Position numbers and translations under genes: made by a program
Shown here: one piece after another, positions 22,641 to 35,000 of the stretch
Layout: the number at the start of each line of letters is the position of its first letter
Position numbering within the stretch: position 1 is the stretch's first letter
The notes under the pieces: generated by a model
What the model saw: only the letters and a program-made list of their open reading frames with translations
Databases searched by the model: none
What the model was told of the DNA's origin: nothing
DNA from: Procambarus clarkii
Lineage: Eukaryota > Arthropoda > Malacostraca > Decapoda > Cambaridae
Reading direction: 5' to 3'
Assembly: GCF_040958095.1 (NCBI RefSeq)
Contig: NC_091227.1
Location: 19,473,210-19,537,209 of the forward strand
DNA length: 64,000 nt

Positions 22641-24871
22641 AGCATCAAGCAGGGAAGAGTAGTGCAAAATGTGCTAAATATCATTAGTGATGCTAGTACA
22701 AGAAGAATGATATAAGGCAAGTAGTGGCAAAGACATCAGACTCTCCAAGGGGAGAGAAGGAAAGCAAAACATACAATCATCCCAAAAATTGGCATTACAA
22801 AGAGGTGCATGATGAAGTGGGATAGAACAGTTATGACAAGAAAAACTAGACAAGCAAAGAAAATGGCACAGAATTAGGTACCAGCAGAACCTGAGGCAGA
22901 GAAGGTTGGGGGTAAAGAGTATAGTCGACAAGGTCCAGTGAGGGAAAAGTATTCAGGCTGAAGAGGGACAGGAATGGTTGTGTTCTGGACCAGGTGCTGC
23001 ATCAGAACAAGGATAATGGGAACACCTAATGCCTGACAGATGGCTCCACTACCAAGATGGGAGGTGGTGCAGGAACACTTAACATAGTCGTTCAACTGCC
23101 TCACCCGTCTTCTAACCCACTGGGGAAGGAAGAGGGATCAGCTTATATTTCTGATTGATATATGTGCAGGAGCATCAAGGTACTGAGGTAGTCATGATCA
23201 TCTCAAACAAGGAAGGAAGGAAGAGAGCAGGTGACATTAGGATGGAAGGGTGGAAATCTACCTGGATGGTCATCTGCCTGGGAGGGCCAAAAAGGGGGAA
23301 GAACTAAAGAGGAAGATGGAACCAAGAGTTGCAGGGGTCCACAGTGGATAAAGGAAAGAATGATGTGAAAAAAAGGGGGGGGGGGGACAAAAACAGGAAC
23401 ATCCAGTTCTGAATCATAGGGCATTGGGAAGAAGGGGAGCTTGTGGTGTTGGGGTTCAAGGCTTGAAAATGATTGAGGACCTATGGAGGGTGGTGCAGAG
23501 AAGCACAGACAATTTTTGCCAGAAAAGTGGGAAAGGCAGACCTGGTGTCTTGCCACTGGGAAAGATGTGCAGTGTTTGTTGCAAGATGGAGGCTGGCCTG
23601 TTAACATTTATAATGTGGACAAGAATGCAAAAAATTAGGGTGGGCATCACTTATAGCTCCATTACCTCCTTGGTAATGAGCATCAAAAGATCATCATTCT
23701 GATCTAGAATGATCTGAGGCACCACACTAGGACAGACTACATTTCTAAGTGCTATGCCCGAATTTTGAATACCTAATGCAGAGATGTGGAGAGGGGGAAT
23801 TCTTGAATGGAGCACCCACAAGAACTGCCAAAGACAGGAGGATCCAATTACATCAAAAATTACTTTGACAAGGTTAATGATAATGACAAGGGGGGCTGAG
23901 TGAACATGTCAACCTGGAGGAGAGGGTAAACCTGGGCCTCGAGGATACAGTATTGTACCTCATGGTAATCCTTAAATTCTGTTCCCCATATCAACGTGGG
24001 GTGGAGTTTAAATGACATTATCGGCAATATTGAAGACATTCTTTGAGACCCAAACTGAGCTGTCACCCATGTGAGATAAGACAGCTAGGCAAGTTCCTGT
24101 CCCCAGCAAAACAAAGTATAATTTAATTATATCCACAAGGTGTTTATGTAGTGCATATGGAAATTAAGGTGCGTAAGGACATTACATCAGACATAAACAA
24201 ATTTTTAATCATATTAAGGCTAAACAGATCATAATAGTAATGGTTGAGGGGAAACATGCGTGTTCAACTGCAAGGATAGCACTATGATTCCCTAGTAAGG
24301 AGGGGGCCAAAATGCAATGTTATAACAACTAAAGACTGTCACTCAAGATGACAAGGTATTCACCATTAGGAACATGAGTTGACCCTGCCAAGCAAGTGGC
24401 AGGTCCAGGCCCAGAGGGAAAAGCTATTGAGTATCTTCCCTTACAATCCAACTTGGGAACTGGTGCCTGGGTACCCACTTACAAGCCAGAGTGAGAAGTG
24501 AATTCATTTGTTCATTTACCATATGCATTCTGTTTATTCAAGTTTAAACATCCTGGAGCCAAGAAATACCACCTAGCAAGGCAGAGAGGGGTCGAGCACT
24601 GGCAGGTAAAAAGGGGAAGCACCATGATGACAAAAGGGGAAGTGGTGCTTCCCCTTTTTAACAAGGAATCTTAATATATCAAACATTCTCCAATTTTGTT
24701 GCAGAAAACTTCTCTTCCTCCTTGCCCCAGCCCAGACACTCAAACCTACCTCCAAAAGCGACCCATCTGGCTGGTGGTTGGGTGACTCGAACAGGCACCC
24801 TATATGGCTCTTTGCACATACAATGCATGGAGTGTGGCAAGGCAATCATATGTGAACTTCCCTCACAAGGC
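22641..24871. other. Unidentified intergenic block, possibly decayed repeat
   Basis: Purine-rich on the plus strand (GGGG and GGAAGGAAGG stretches), giving long but Ser/Pro/Leu-biased open frames on the minus strand at 22674-24066. No domain, family signature or splice logic supports a gene. It may be an old mobile element. Near 24600-24660 there is an inverted repeat around AAAAGGGGAAG and its complement CTTCCCCTTTTT. Confidence 0.4.
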
Positions 24872-25045
24872 CCTCGATAGAATTCTTGGTGACTCGGATA
24901 CTTTTGATATCGTTCGCTTTATGCGTTTTTGTTCTCGTATTGGCATCCTTGGTGATATTTAGCGCCCTCTGATTATTTTGCGTATTTGATGGTGCTACAT
25001 AGCCTTCCCGGTTTGGTGCCTTCTTTTGATAATTACTTACTTACT
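24872..25045 (+). mobile_element. LINE 3' terminus
   Basis: One frame reads LDRILGDSDTFDIVRFMRF then CSRIGILGDI, followed by a non-coding tail ending TTTTGATAATTACTTACTTA. The same tail occurs at 7908, 21334 and 52523. It looks like the C-terminus and 3' UTR of a non-LTR retrotransposon, 5'-truncated. Confidence 0.7.
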
Positions 25046-25932
25046 TCCCTCACAAGGCAAAACCCTTGAGGGAGCCTATTAAATAAAATTATAGTCGTGG
25101 CCTAATAGACTATCATTCGGGTACTGTATAAGGCACAGGTATGGAAGCCAACATAACACACTTATTCCCAAGTAATTCAGTTTAAACATGCACTATTGTT
25201 TTATCATTCTTGTTCCAATTCTATAGCACTGATTTATTGCAAATAATCAAAAGAAAGGACCAAGCCTGAAAGAGTTTTTCAAAATTTATCACAGTGTGTG
25301 CATTCTTTGGCTGGTCAAATTTGGTTGACTAATTTCCTTTGAGGAATTTATCTACAGTGTGATTAAAGTTGTTTTTTTGTCATAGGTCGTAATTATAACT
25401 GCCATAAAACAAGTATTCTACTTTTATTTGTGCCTTAAGAAACAGGTCTGCAAGATGTACACAATACAATTTCAAACCATGAAGTTGTGGCAAACACTTT
25501 CCTAACTGGTTATGTACACGCTTATAAGTAACCATGATAGGTCAGGATTCAGCATATCTGAATTTGCCCTGTTCTCAATACAAAAATAATTAAATGTGTG
25601 CTTCAAGTAAATATTACTTGACTTTGCTGATTTCTTTTAAATATACTATACAGTACTTTAAACATGGAGCATAGTGTATTTATGAACTTTTTTTTTACAA
25701 TTTAATATTCTTATTAAAATTAAAGAAGACTTAACTAAATAAAATCTCTATTGGCATTAATGTAAGTTTTTTAATTTGCTTGTACAATTGTTTTCGTATA
25801 TGAAATGCATGAGATTCTCAACTACCTTGCTTCACATTGTGAGATAGTGTAGTTGTTGGTATTCCAATTCACCTAGAGAGCATCAAGACCTTTCAGAGAT
25901 AAATATATACAGGTACATAACAAAACACCAAG

Positions 25933-26058
25933 TTAGTTTCCATAATAAACAGTAAGAAGGAAGTGTGGCAATAGCGCAATGATGATGAATGGCAGAGCAA
26001 TGTTGAGACCAAACGACAACGTCAGGAACAATATCATGTCGTCAGTTGGCAGACTTCC
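25933..26058 (-). CDS. G6PC: G6PC terminal exon with stop
   Basis: 126 nt encoding GSLPTDDMILFLTLSFG and a final hydrophobic helix, ending LLTVYYGN with TAA at 25935-25933. Minus-strand AATAAA-type signals lie further down, for example near 25428 and 25230. Confidence 0.88.
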   Translation of the reverse strand, partial: GSLPTDDMILFLTLSFGLNIALPFIIIALLPHFLLTVYYGN

Positions 26059-29000
26059 CTGGTAAAGAACAACAAAAATTAATACCTATATATAATGACA
26101 TACAGTAATGGTTATCATGGTGCCTCAGTGTTAATATGTCTCGTGTTCAAGTTATATATATTATTATACTGTATACATACTCAAATTTCTAATCTACCTG
26201 TCATAAGAAAATACAGAACATAACGTATAGGAAACTGCAGAAGGCTTTTGATCTATATGCAAACTCGGTCATATTCGCTCTGTCCAGCCTACGCTTGAAA
26301 CAATCAAGCAATCCCACATTTATGACGTTACATGGTAATTTGTTTCATAAAACTACAACCCTATTTCAAAACCAATATTTGCCCAGGTCTTAACTGAATC
26401 TAAACTTATCCAGTTTTATACCTATTGTTTCAGGGTGCATTTTGTGTTAATATATTTAGAGCCTTATTTATATCCTCATTGTTATACCTTTCGATCTATT
26501 TGTACACTTTAGTAATGTTTCTCCTTACTTTTTGTATTTGTAGAGAATATAAATTTCTTGGGATTAACACATTCAAAAACGGCTTAATTTCTGCAGTAAC
26601 TATTTTTGTATAATCCATATTTTCACCTGATCATTGTATAATCCATATTTTCACCTGATCAAAGCAAGGCTATTTTAGCCCATGTGTCTTTCTGGCTAGT
26701 TTGGTGATCAGGCATTAATGAGGGCTCTACTAATATCTATAAAAAAAAGATCTGTATCTGTATCTAACCTTGGGGCTAGTCCCGCCAAACTTTGCAGGAC
26801 GAGTGGTGGATGTAGGGACAGAAGTTATTGCCCATAGTTTTATTATTTGTTATTTATATTATTTAGAATAAGGGTCAGCCTCCATGTCCCCCCTTCGTGG
26901 ACCCAATGAAGTCAGTGAAGGGAGGACATATCAAAAATGTATGTTCTGAGGATATATTTGCATTCTGGCAGTTCCCAACACTTAAATAATATCTGTACAA
27001 CGTTTTGGAGTCCACCACATGTCTGTGTCCATGGACAAAACAGTGGGAAACACAGGGTTCTTCAGCCATGGGTTCTGAACCAAATCAAACTAAACTTTTC
27101 TGGGTAATTGGTGGGTATATTGGGAATTTTTGTACATAGGCAGAGTCATCTCCCTTGCCCTCCATAATGGACTTGATGAAGTTAGTGATATGAAGATGTG
27201 CCAAAATGTATGTTCTGATGTGGTGACTAAATCACACATCAGGAAGTGAAGAAAAGACAACATTTCGGTCCATCCTGGAACATTATCATGCCAAGTGAGC
27301 TTGATAATGGTCCAGGACAGACTGAAAGGTTGTTTCAGCACCGCCTGATATGTGGTTTGATTGTCATATCTTCAGCCTCGTTATTGTAATGCGTTGTCTG
27401 CATATGTTCTGATGGCAAACTTGCATTCTGGTGGCCTAATACCTTAGGCACTCCCTTTTTTTTTCTTTACTTCCACCTTTGATTAACTGCTTCAGAAACA
27501 ATGGTGTAAACATTCTTTATGCTGTCTTCATATCTTGTAGGTTAAGCACCTGAGGCAAGAACACTTTGTCTTAGACCTCGACTGGTACTACTACTGTACT
27601 ACTATATTGTACTATACTTCTTTAGCCATTATAAAATTACCTAATCTCAATCTGTACATAAATTTAACTAGTGTTATAATTATACCTGAATCATAGATGC
27701 CATTCTTCCAATTACAATTCCTCCTTTTATAATAAGGATGGTGCGAATACAATTCCTCGGAGCATTCAGAACAACATGCCGTTGGTCCGATGAAAGTCCT
27801 AGACCTGTATCAATAAAAATATGTTAACAATACAGCTCATTAATTATTGAGAGCTGAAATACAAAATAATGAGTAAACTTTTGCAGCATAATGATATCAT
27901 GAAATATAAGGGTTTATTACATATGAAAGACCATGTTGATGCATACAACATGTTTATCTAATTTCATTCACCTGGTCTGTGGAACCCACGCGTGTAATGC
28001 CAAAGCACTATCGACTGGGCTATGAGTACGTAGTCTTAAAAAAGGAAAGTTTCCAGAAGCAGCATCCTGCTGCCAGACTGGAATTTTCGACTCTCCTTGA
28101 CTACTACTGAAGCTCAGACGAAAATTCCAGTTTGGCAGCAGGATGCTACTTCTGGAAACTTTCCTTTTTTTAAGACTACTCATAGCCCAGTTGATAGTGC
28201 TACAGCCTCACACACGTGAGTCCACGGTTAGAGTCCCATGCAGTCCAGGTGAATGGAATGTTTTCTTCCATGAGAGTGTGGAGGACAATTTTTATGTTTA
28301 TCTAATACTGTACTAGAGATTTTAACCCATATTGAAGGGTGGTAAAAAATTTTTGTTTTATTTTCACCTAATATATGATTTGTTTTGTTTGGAATGGTTT
28401 TTTATGCATTTTGAACGCTTGTATATTAAACGAGGCAAAAAATAGACAAGAGTCAATGACAGATCTGGAACTAAGCATTTTTTAATTAAAAAATAATATA
28501 CATGAAAATAAAATATTTTCTTCTCTACAAAATTACCTCGTGAACTATGCAGCTAAACGGTTAATCATTTTGAACTTAGGTATTTGAGAGCTATGCTTAA
28601 AAAAAATATATATATATACTGTACAGTACATACACACCAACATATGTCGTCATGTATACGAACACACATACTGTACTGCAACATAGTAATCCTTCAAAAG
28701 TCAAAGACAAGGTAGCCCTACAGTTTATAAAAGTGCATAAACTGTGTGTCAGAATTATAACAAAAATGGATACAAGTACCGTTTTATTAGTGAAAAAAAA
28801 AGGTTAATACAACCAGAATGTTTCCTTATACAGAACACTAGAAGAATACCCATAATTGTGTTTACCTATTAGCAACTGGTGGAGTGAAAACTAGCTCTTT
28901 ATGCCCCACCTCCTAGCTATTTGTATCTGATGTGCTAATTACCTCTCTCAACATTAACCTTTAAATTACATTTTTTGAAGTTGTGGGCAGATTTAACTTC

Positions 29001-32000
29001 AACAACCTCTTCAATGCACTCAACTTGCTGAACACCCATACAGGTAACAAGAATTTTCTTACTCTTCAACACAACTGCATGTTCAGCTTCCACAAATGTT
29101 CCCTTGTCCTATCTCTCTTCAATTTAAATAGGCTTCCTTTGTCCACTTTGTTTAATCTCCTCAAAAACTTGTATGTAGTTATCATATCCCCTCTTTCTTC
29201 TCTCCTCAAAGGTTGTGAGGGTGAGTTCTCTCAACCTGTCCTAGTACCCAAGGCCTCCCACTTCTAGTACTGATCTAGCTGCAAACCTTTGAACTACGTA
29301 CTGTTTATACACAAATTTTGTCAACTATTCTTTTAATATACAATACAGTATTTATATACAAATTTTATACCAATAATATTCTGAATGACCTCTAGAAATA
29401 TTTTTAATTCTGTGACACAATGTTCTAAATAGACTTACAGGCTTGGCACTTTTTCTATAATATACCACTTATAAAAAAAAGGGCCTTCTAAGCCTAGAAG
29501 TTATTAATGTGAACATCTTGTAAAATAGAACCCATTTCTTATTTGCATTAATATATCACAAATAGCAACAATTTTGCTCACCAAGACCAAGAGCTGCTCC
29601 TGTAAATCTCATCGCCAAATAGAATGGCTGAGTATCAATTTTCACATACTCGGCACGTGCGCAGTGCTTAAGTGCCAATGGCACTGACCATAAAGGATTC
29701 ATTCCTTGGGAGAGCAGCAGTGAATAAGTTGAGACAGTAGTACCAATGAGTGAGCACGCCACAACCACAGCCCATACTTTGCTCAGTTTCACCAGCCACT
29801 TGCTGCTCCAAGCTACATGGCCAACCATCAACCCTGGTAAGAAAACACACATTTTATACATCATACAGTATAAGCATAACATTGGTTGCCAATACGTATG
29901 CACACCCCTATACTGGCTACTTTGCAGGTATTGTTTGTTTACTTTGTGTCTGTTGAAAGGACAAACAATTGCTCAGGTAGATTTGGATTCTTTTTTTGAA
30001 CTTTTAAGTTTTGTAGCAGCAGTTCTTGAAAATGAGTTCCAAATACCCATTATATTTCATCGGGGAATGCAGAAAATCAAGAAATAAAAACCGTCAACAT
30101 TAACACTGACTAAATAGAATCAGAGCGATGGCTTATTCTTCAGACAATAAGAAAACACCAGCAATAAAGCTAATGTAGAGACTGAGAAAAAACTAACAGA
30201 TATACACTCTACCCTGCAATAATTGTGAAGAAGTATAGAGGTTAAACATAATGAAAATTTACAAGCAAAGATTCATGAAAATAAGAATACCGTATCTACC
30301 TTTCAATAACAAGAGCAACACCTCATGAACTTTAGAAGTGCTAAAATAAACACAAAAGAAGAAAACAGTAGATGACTTTAGTCTGCAGGCATGAAATGTT
30401 TCAAAACCATCATATAGAATGAAGGAAAATTCATCATTGCTACCTCTCTTGTTAAAGTAACACAGTGGCACCTCCATTTACGAATTTAATTCATTCCAAA
30501 AGACTGGTTGTACACCGAAAATTTGTAAGTAAAAAATTTTCCCACAAGAAAATGTAAACTGAATTACTGTATTTTATTTTAGCAAGATTGGCATAAGAAA
30601 AATAATAATATTACCTGTATTTGATTTAAAATTACTTCATATGGTGAACTGGAGTTTTCACCACCTTGCCCACCAATCAAGTTTTTTCTTTTTAGAAATA
30701 CTTTTTTTTTTAGAAATACTGAACCAATTTTGGAAGGGAAATCTGCAGAGCAAATTTGATTCATTATTTCATTATTTAGAAAGATCTATTACACATAAAC
30801 CCAGATTTTTTTAGAGGGAATAGTATTTCCCTTCATTACACCACTGTAAGCATGTCTCAGAAGTGTCAAGCCTATTCACCTTTCTCTAAATTTCCCTCTA
30901 AAATCCAAGATTTTTTTTTAAGAAATCCAAAATTTAGAGCAAATCTGGTGGGTTGACTTTAATCTATTACTCAGAAGGATCCATTATACAGAGGTCCAGA
31001 TTTTCAAGGATGAATGGTAGCCTTCATTACACCACCATACCCAAGCCTCAGAAATGTCAAGCCAATACACAAAACATGTTCTCTAGATATCACAATGACA
31101 TTGACAATTTTGAATAAGTTAATTCTGGCAAAATTATGGTTGATCCATACTAAGGATGCCAAATAAAAGAATGAATATGACAAAATCACATGATATTCAT
31201 ACTGAGGAGACTGAGCAAATGACAGCGCAAATGAATACAGTGTTGTCAAACTTGAATAAAACACAAGTGCATATGAATAAAAGATAAAAAAAAATAGAGA
31301 CAAAATAATCTCGAGTATTTAAAATGTGGATATGAACACACAATATATTACAGTTTTACACAGCACATGGTAATATGCTTGCCCTGCCTCATAACTAAGG
31401 CATTCATAAGGAACCAGTCAACACACAATGAGACTAACAATGAAACTTTTAAATTAACCATACCAACAATAATCCCCAAGATGTTCTGATGGATGAAATG
31501 TGCTTGGATATACAGACGGGATACAAAAATGAGTCCAATCCACAACAAGTAAGCCGTGTACAACACTGCTGATAAAATACTCTTCTGACATGTGCTGAAA
31601 AAAGTGCAGACAATTTCTAGTGAGAATACAGTACAGTCAAAATTTTGGCATTACAGTATTTGTTTGGCAATATTTTACCTTACTGGCTGTCATTATGAAA
31701 AATAAAGTATTTGTGTTCATTTATATAAATTAAACTGCTTTGCTGAATTATGTACAGTATTTACATTTTTATTATAACTGCTAGTTTAAAGAATAAAGCA
31801 ACTGTAATGACATCAAATTTTATTTCCCCAAAACCTATATCACTAACCTGAAAGCCTTGGTGTTCCATATAAAGTGTTTACTGATGCCTTTGGTAGCTAC
31901 ATAGAAGAGAGCCACATTCATCATGATGTGTCCTGATGGTGTGCCAGGTCCTGACTCACAGGTATTTGCAAACTGTCGCAACTCAGGGCGTGTTTCATTA

Positions 32001-35000
32001 CTGTAAAGATCAGTTTCACCAACCCACCAGTATGGGCGGTCCCCTTTAATCATCCTGTTCAATAGAAAAAAACAAAATATTATAAAAATTAAAAATTACA
32101 AAAGTTATCTCATAAAAAATTGTATATGCCATTTTTGAGTTCATTAGGCTCTCAGCAAGTGCAAGTTCCTCCAATCTCATTGCAGAAAATTTGTTATTAG
32201 TGCCATCGCTCAAGAATTTAAAATGTGGATATGTACACAGAATATATTATAGCTTTACATAGCTCAAGTGAGATATGAATGTATCTCCTTCAATTAGCTG
32301 GATGTCTGTGAACCAGCTGGGTTTTTATCATGCCAGAGATATAGGTACACTGTACATACAGTACAGTATTCTTGGAACCAAGTATCAACCAAATTTGAAG
32401 CTAACACCACCCTACAGGAGAACCAACTGATTACTAGCCCAGTACAATAACCACTACACTATTGTATCTACTTAGCTGTTGCTACTATACCATGTTAATG
32501 ACCAAGTTACATGTACTGCTTAGGGTTAAAATTTAAAAAATTATGCACCTATATATACTGTATACTGTATATAAATTTTTATAACAATTCTACCAATAAA
32601 AACCCTGCTCTATTTCAGCTTAACACTATTCTAGTGATTTTGATTCTAGATACAACATTATAGCACCTGGAAAAGTAACCATACTTCTGTTGTTTGGAAT
32701 GCCCCATACCACGTGCCTGAATACCAATGCTTCTGTTTAGCACTATTCATATGATTTGGTTTGCCTCTTGGAGTATGCCTCAACAACAACAACTGCTTCA
32801 CCATCAGTTCACATGATCTGGTATAATGTACATCCTCTCTAGTCAAACTGTACTAAACCTCCTACATTATGCTCAGTTTGTGCTTTTGATAACCAGTGTG
32901 TCCCATTGTGCATGACTTTAACACAGTACCAATCAAACTGCTTCACACTTTTTCTGTGGTTTTAGTGTTTGGTTCACCTCAGAGCACACCCAAGTCCAAA
33001 ATCAATTGCCTCACACTATGTTCCCACACATTGGCAACAGGTTCACATTATAGGGAGTGCTCGAGTACCAAACTGACTGCTTTGCGGTGGTTGCATATAG
33101 TAGTGGTATAGAGTGGATGAATAAGTATTAAATTACAGTGGTCTTGTTACACAAGGACTGCCATACATCAACAATACTGTATTTGAAAGCACATACATTG
33201 TTGTTATCCCATTCCTTACTTTCAGTGGGTGGAGGGATACAAAAAAAGATGAATAATACTGTATAGTAAAAGGTCATACATAAATAATAATTTTAATATA
33301 ATTTGTTCAGTCTTTAAATCATTTATACTGTTCTATATAGCATCATGGATAAACAAGCAGCACCACACAGTGGCATCAACCCCTTCACAATAAAATATAC
33401 AGTGTTCCTCATTAATACTGTAGTTCAGTAATGTACTGTATATACAAATACACTCCCTCCCTTCTTACAAACTGCTTCCACCCATCTTAGTTATTTACCA
33501 TACCCTGTGTATTTTTGTTCACACACGCACACACTTTCCCCATTTATTCACTCACCATGTCCACCCAACCTAAATTCACTACGCACAAACTTCACCAGAC
33601 TATCATCATCCGTTCCAAACTATCTCGGGATGCTCTTCTCAATCTTGCAATTTATTGAATCTTGCACTCCATATCTCCTTGATATTCTCATTCCTTATAA
33701 TTGTTAACTTCACACACACCAATGAGCTGTGCGATTTATTTCAACTGTAATAAATTATATTAAATTAAGTAGCAATCATTTATTCTTTTAGAATTTAAGA
33801 AATTTAGTGCTTTCCTAGTGTGAGAAAATGTATTATGTATGAGAACAATGTACGAGAGGTAAACAGGGAAATAACTATTTCCATTTTATATATAGTATCT
33901 GGTAATTTACATGGAGGACTTACATCCAGTCTATGAAAACGCTGAAATAGAGTACTGTACATTATTACTATAAATATTCTTCTCGTGAATACAATACTGA
34001 AAATATTTTACTATTGAATACCAATATTATAGGTAACTTCCTGTAATACTAATAAATACTTATAAAATTAAATATGGACATACAATACCTTCATTAACAC
34101 TAGCATTCTGGCCCTCTTGCTACATGCCCAACCGTAAATGTTCTAAGCCTCTCAGAGCCCCCGCTCAGCAACCCCTAAAATGTGTACACTTTTTTACGTT
34201 TCAGTTACTTTTTGGGCTATAAATATAAATTGGTGTCAAAATGTTTACAAATAAATATTTGAGTATAAATGGAAAAAGTGTACAGCATTGAAAATAGAAT
34301 CTGTAGGACAGCACTGAATATACAATACAAATGTGTGTGAACATTTCAACATCCTTCATTTATTTTTCAACAAAGAAAAATATGGAACTGTGTGCACATG
34401 ATCGATTTATATGGCTGTAAAAAGAAAAACATGGCTTTCATAATTTTGTGTCAGGTAATTTGCAAAACAATAAAAAATACGCACAAGCCAAGCATTTATC
34501 GGCTTGAACAATAGGGTGGTTGTCCAAGTGATCTCGGGTTGGTCACCTGATAACCTCTGCTCACACTGTTCTCATGTATTTCATGAGTTTCATCATGAAA
34601 GTGCAAATACAATGGTTAAGGAAACAATTTTAGACAATTCTGAGATTGGATGATTCATTTTACCATCCTTGTAACATTTACCATAATTACCAAGATGTCA
34701 TCCGGATGCTAGTACTGTACTGTATTACAGTAGTAGCTTTATTAAGTCTTCATGCACAATACCCGGGATTCAGGTACTGTATTCTACTTATTGGAAAGTA
34801 ATTATGTAACAGTACATACTTTAATGGTCTTGTCCCTCTGCCATTGTATTTCCATCCAGTATAAGTGAAATACTGTAATGGGTACTGTACTAACAATTAC
34901 AATTATTGTGATACTATCGAAGATTATTGGTTACCATGAGAAAATTATTACCAGCTTACCATTTCAAGAGTAGATTGGACCACTCCACTAATATGGATGC

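Noticed and set aside
22674-24066. Several long minus-strand frames as coding exons
   Set aside because: They follow purine/pyrimidine strand bias, have no consistent splice phase and no recognisable domain.
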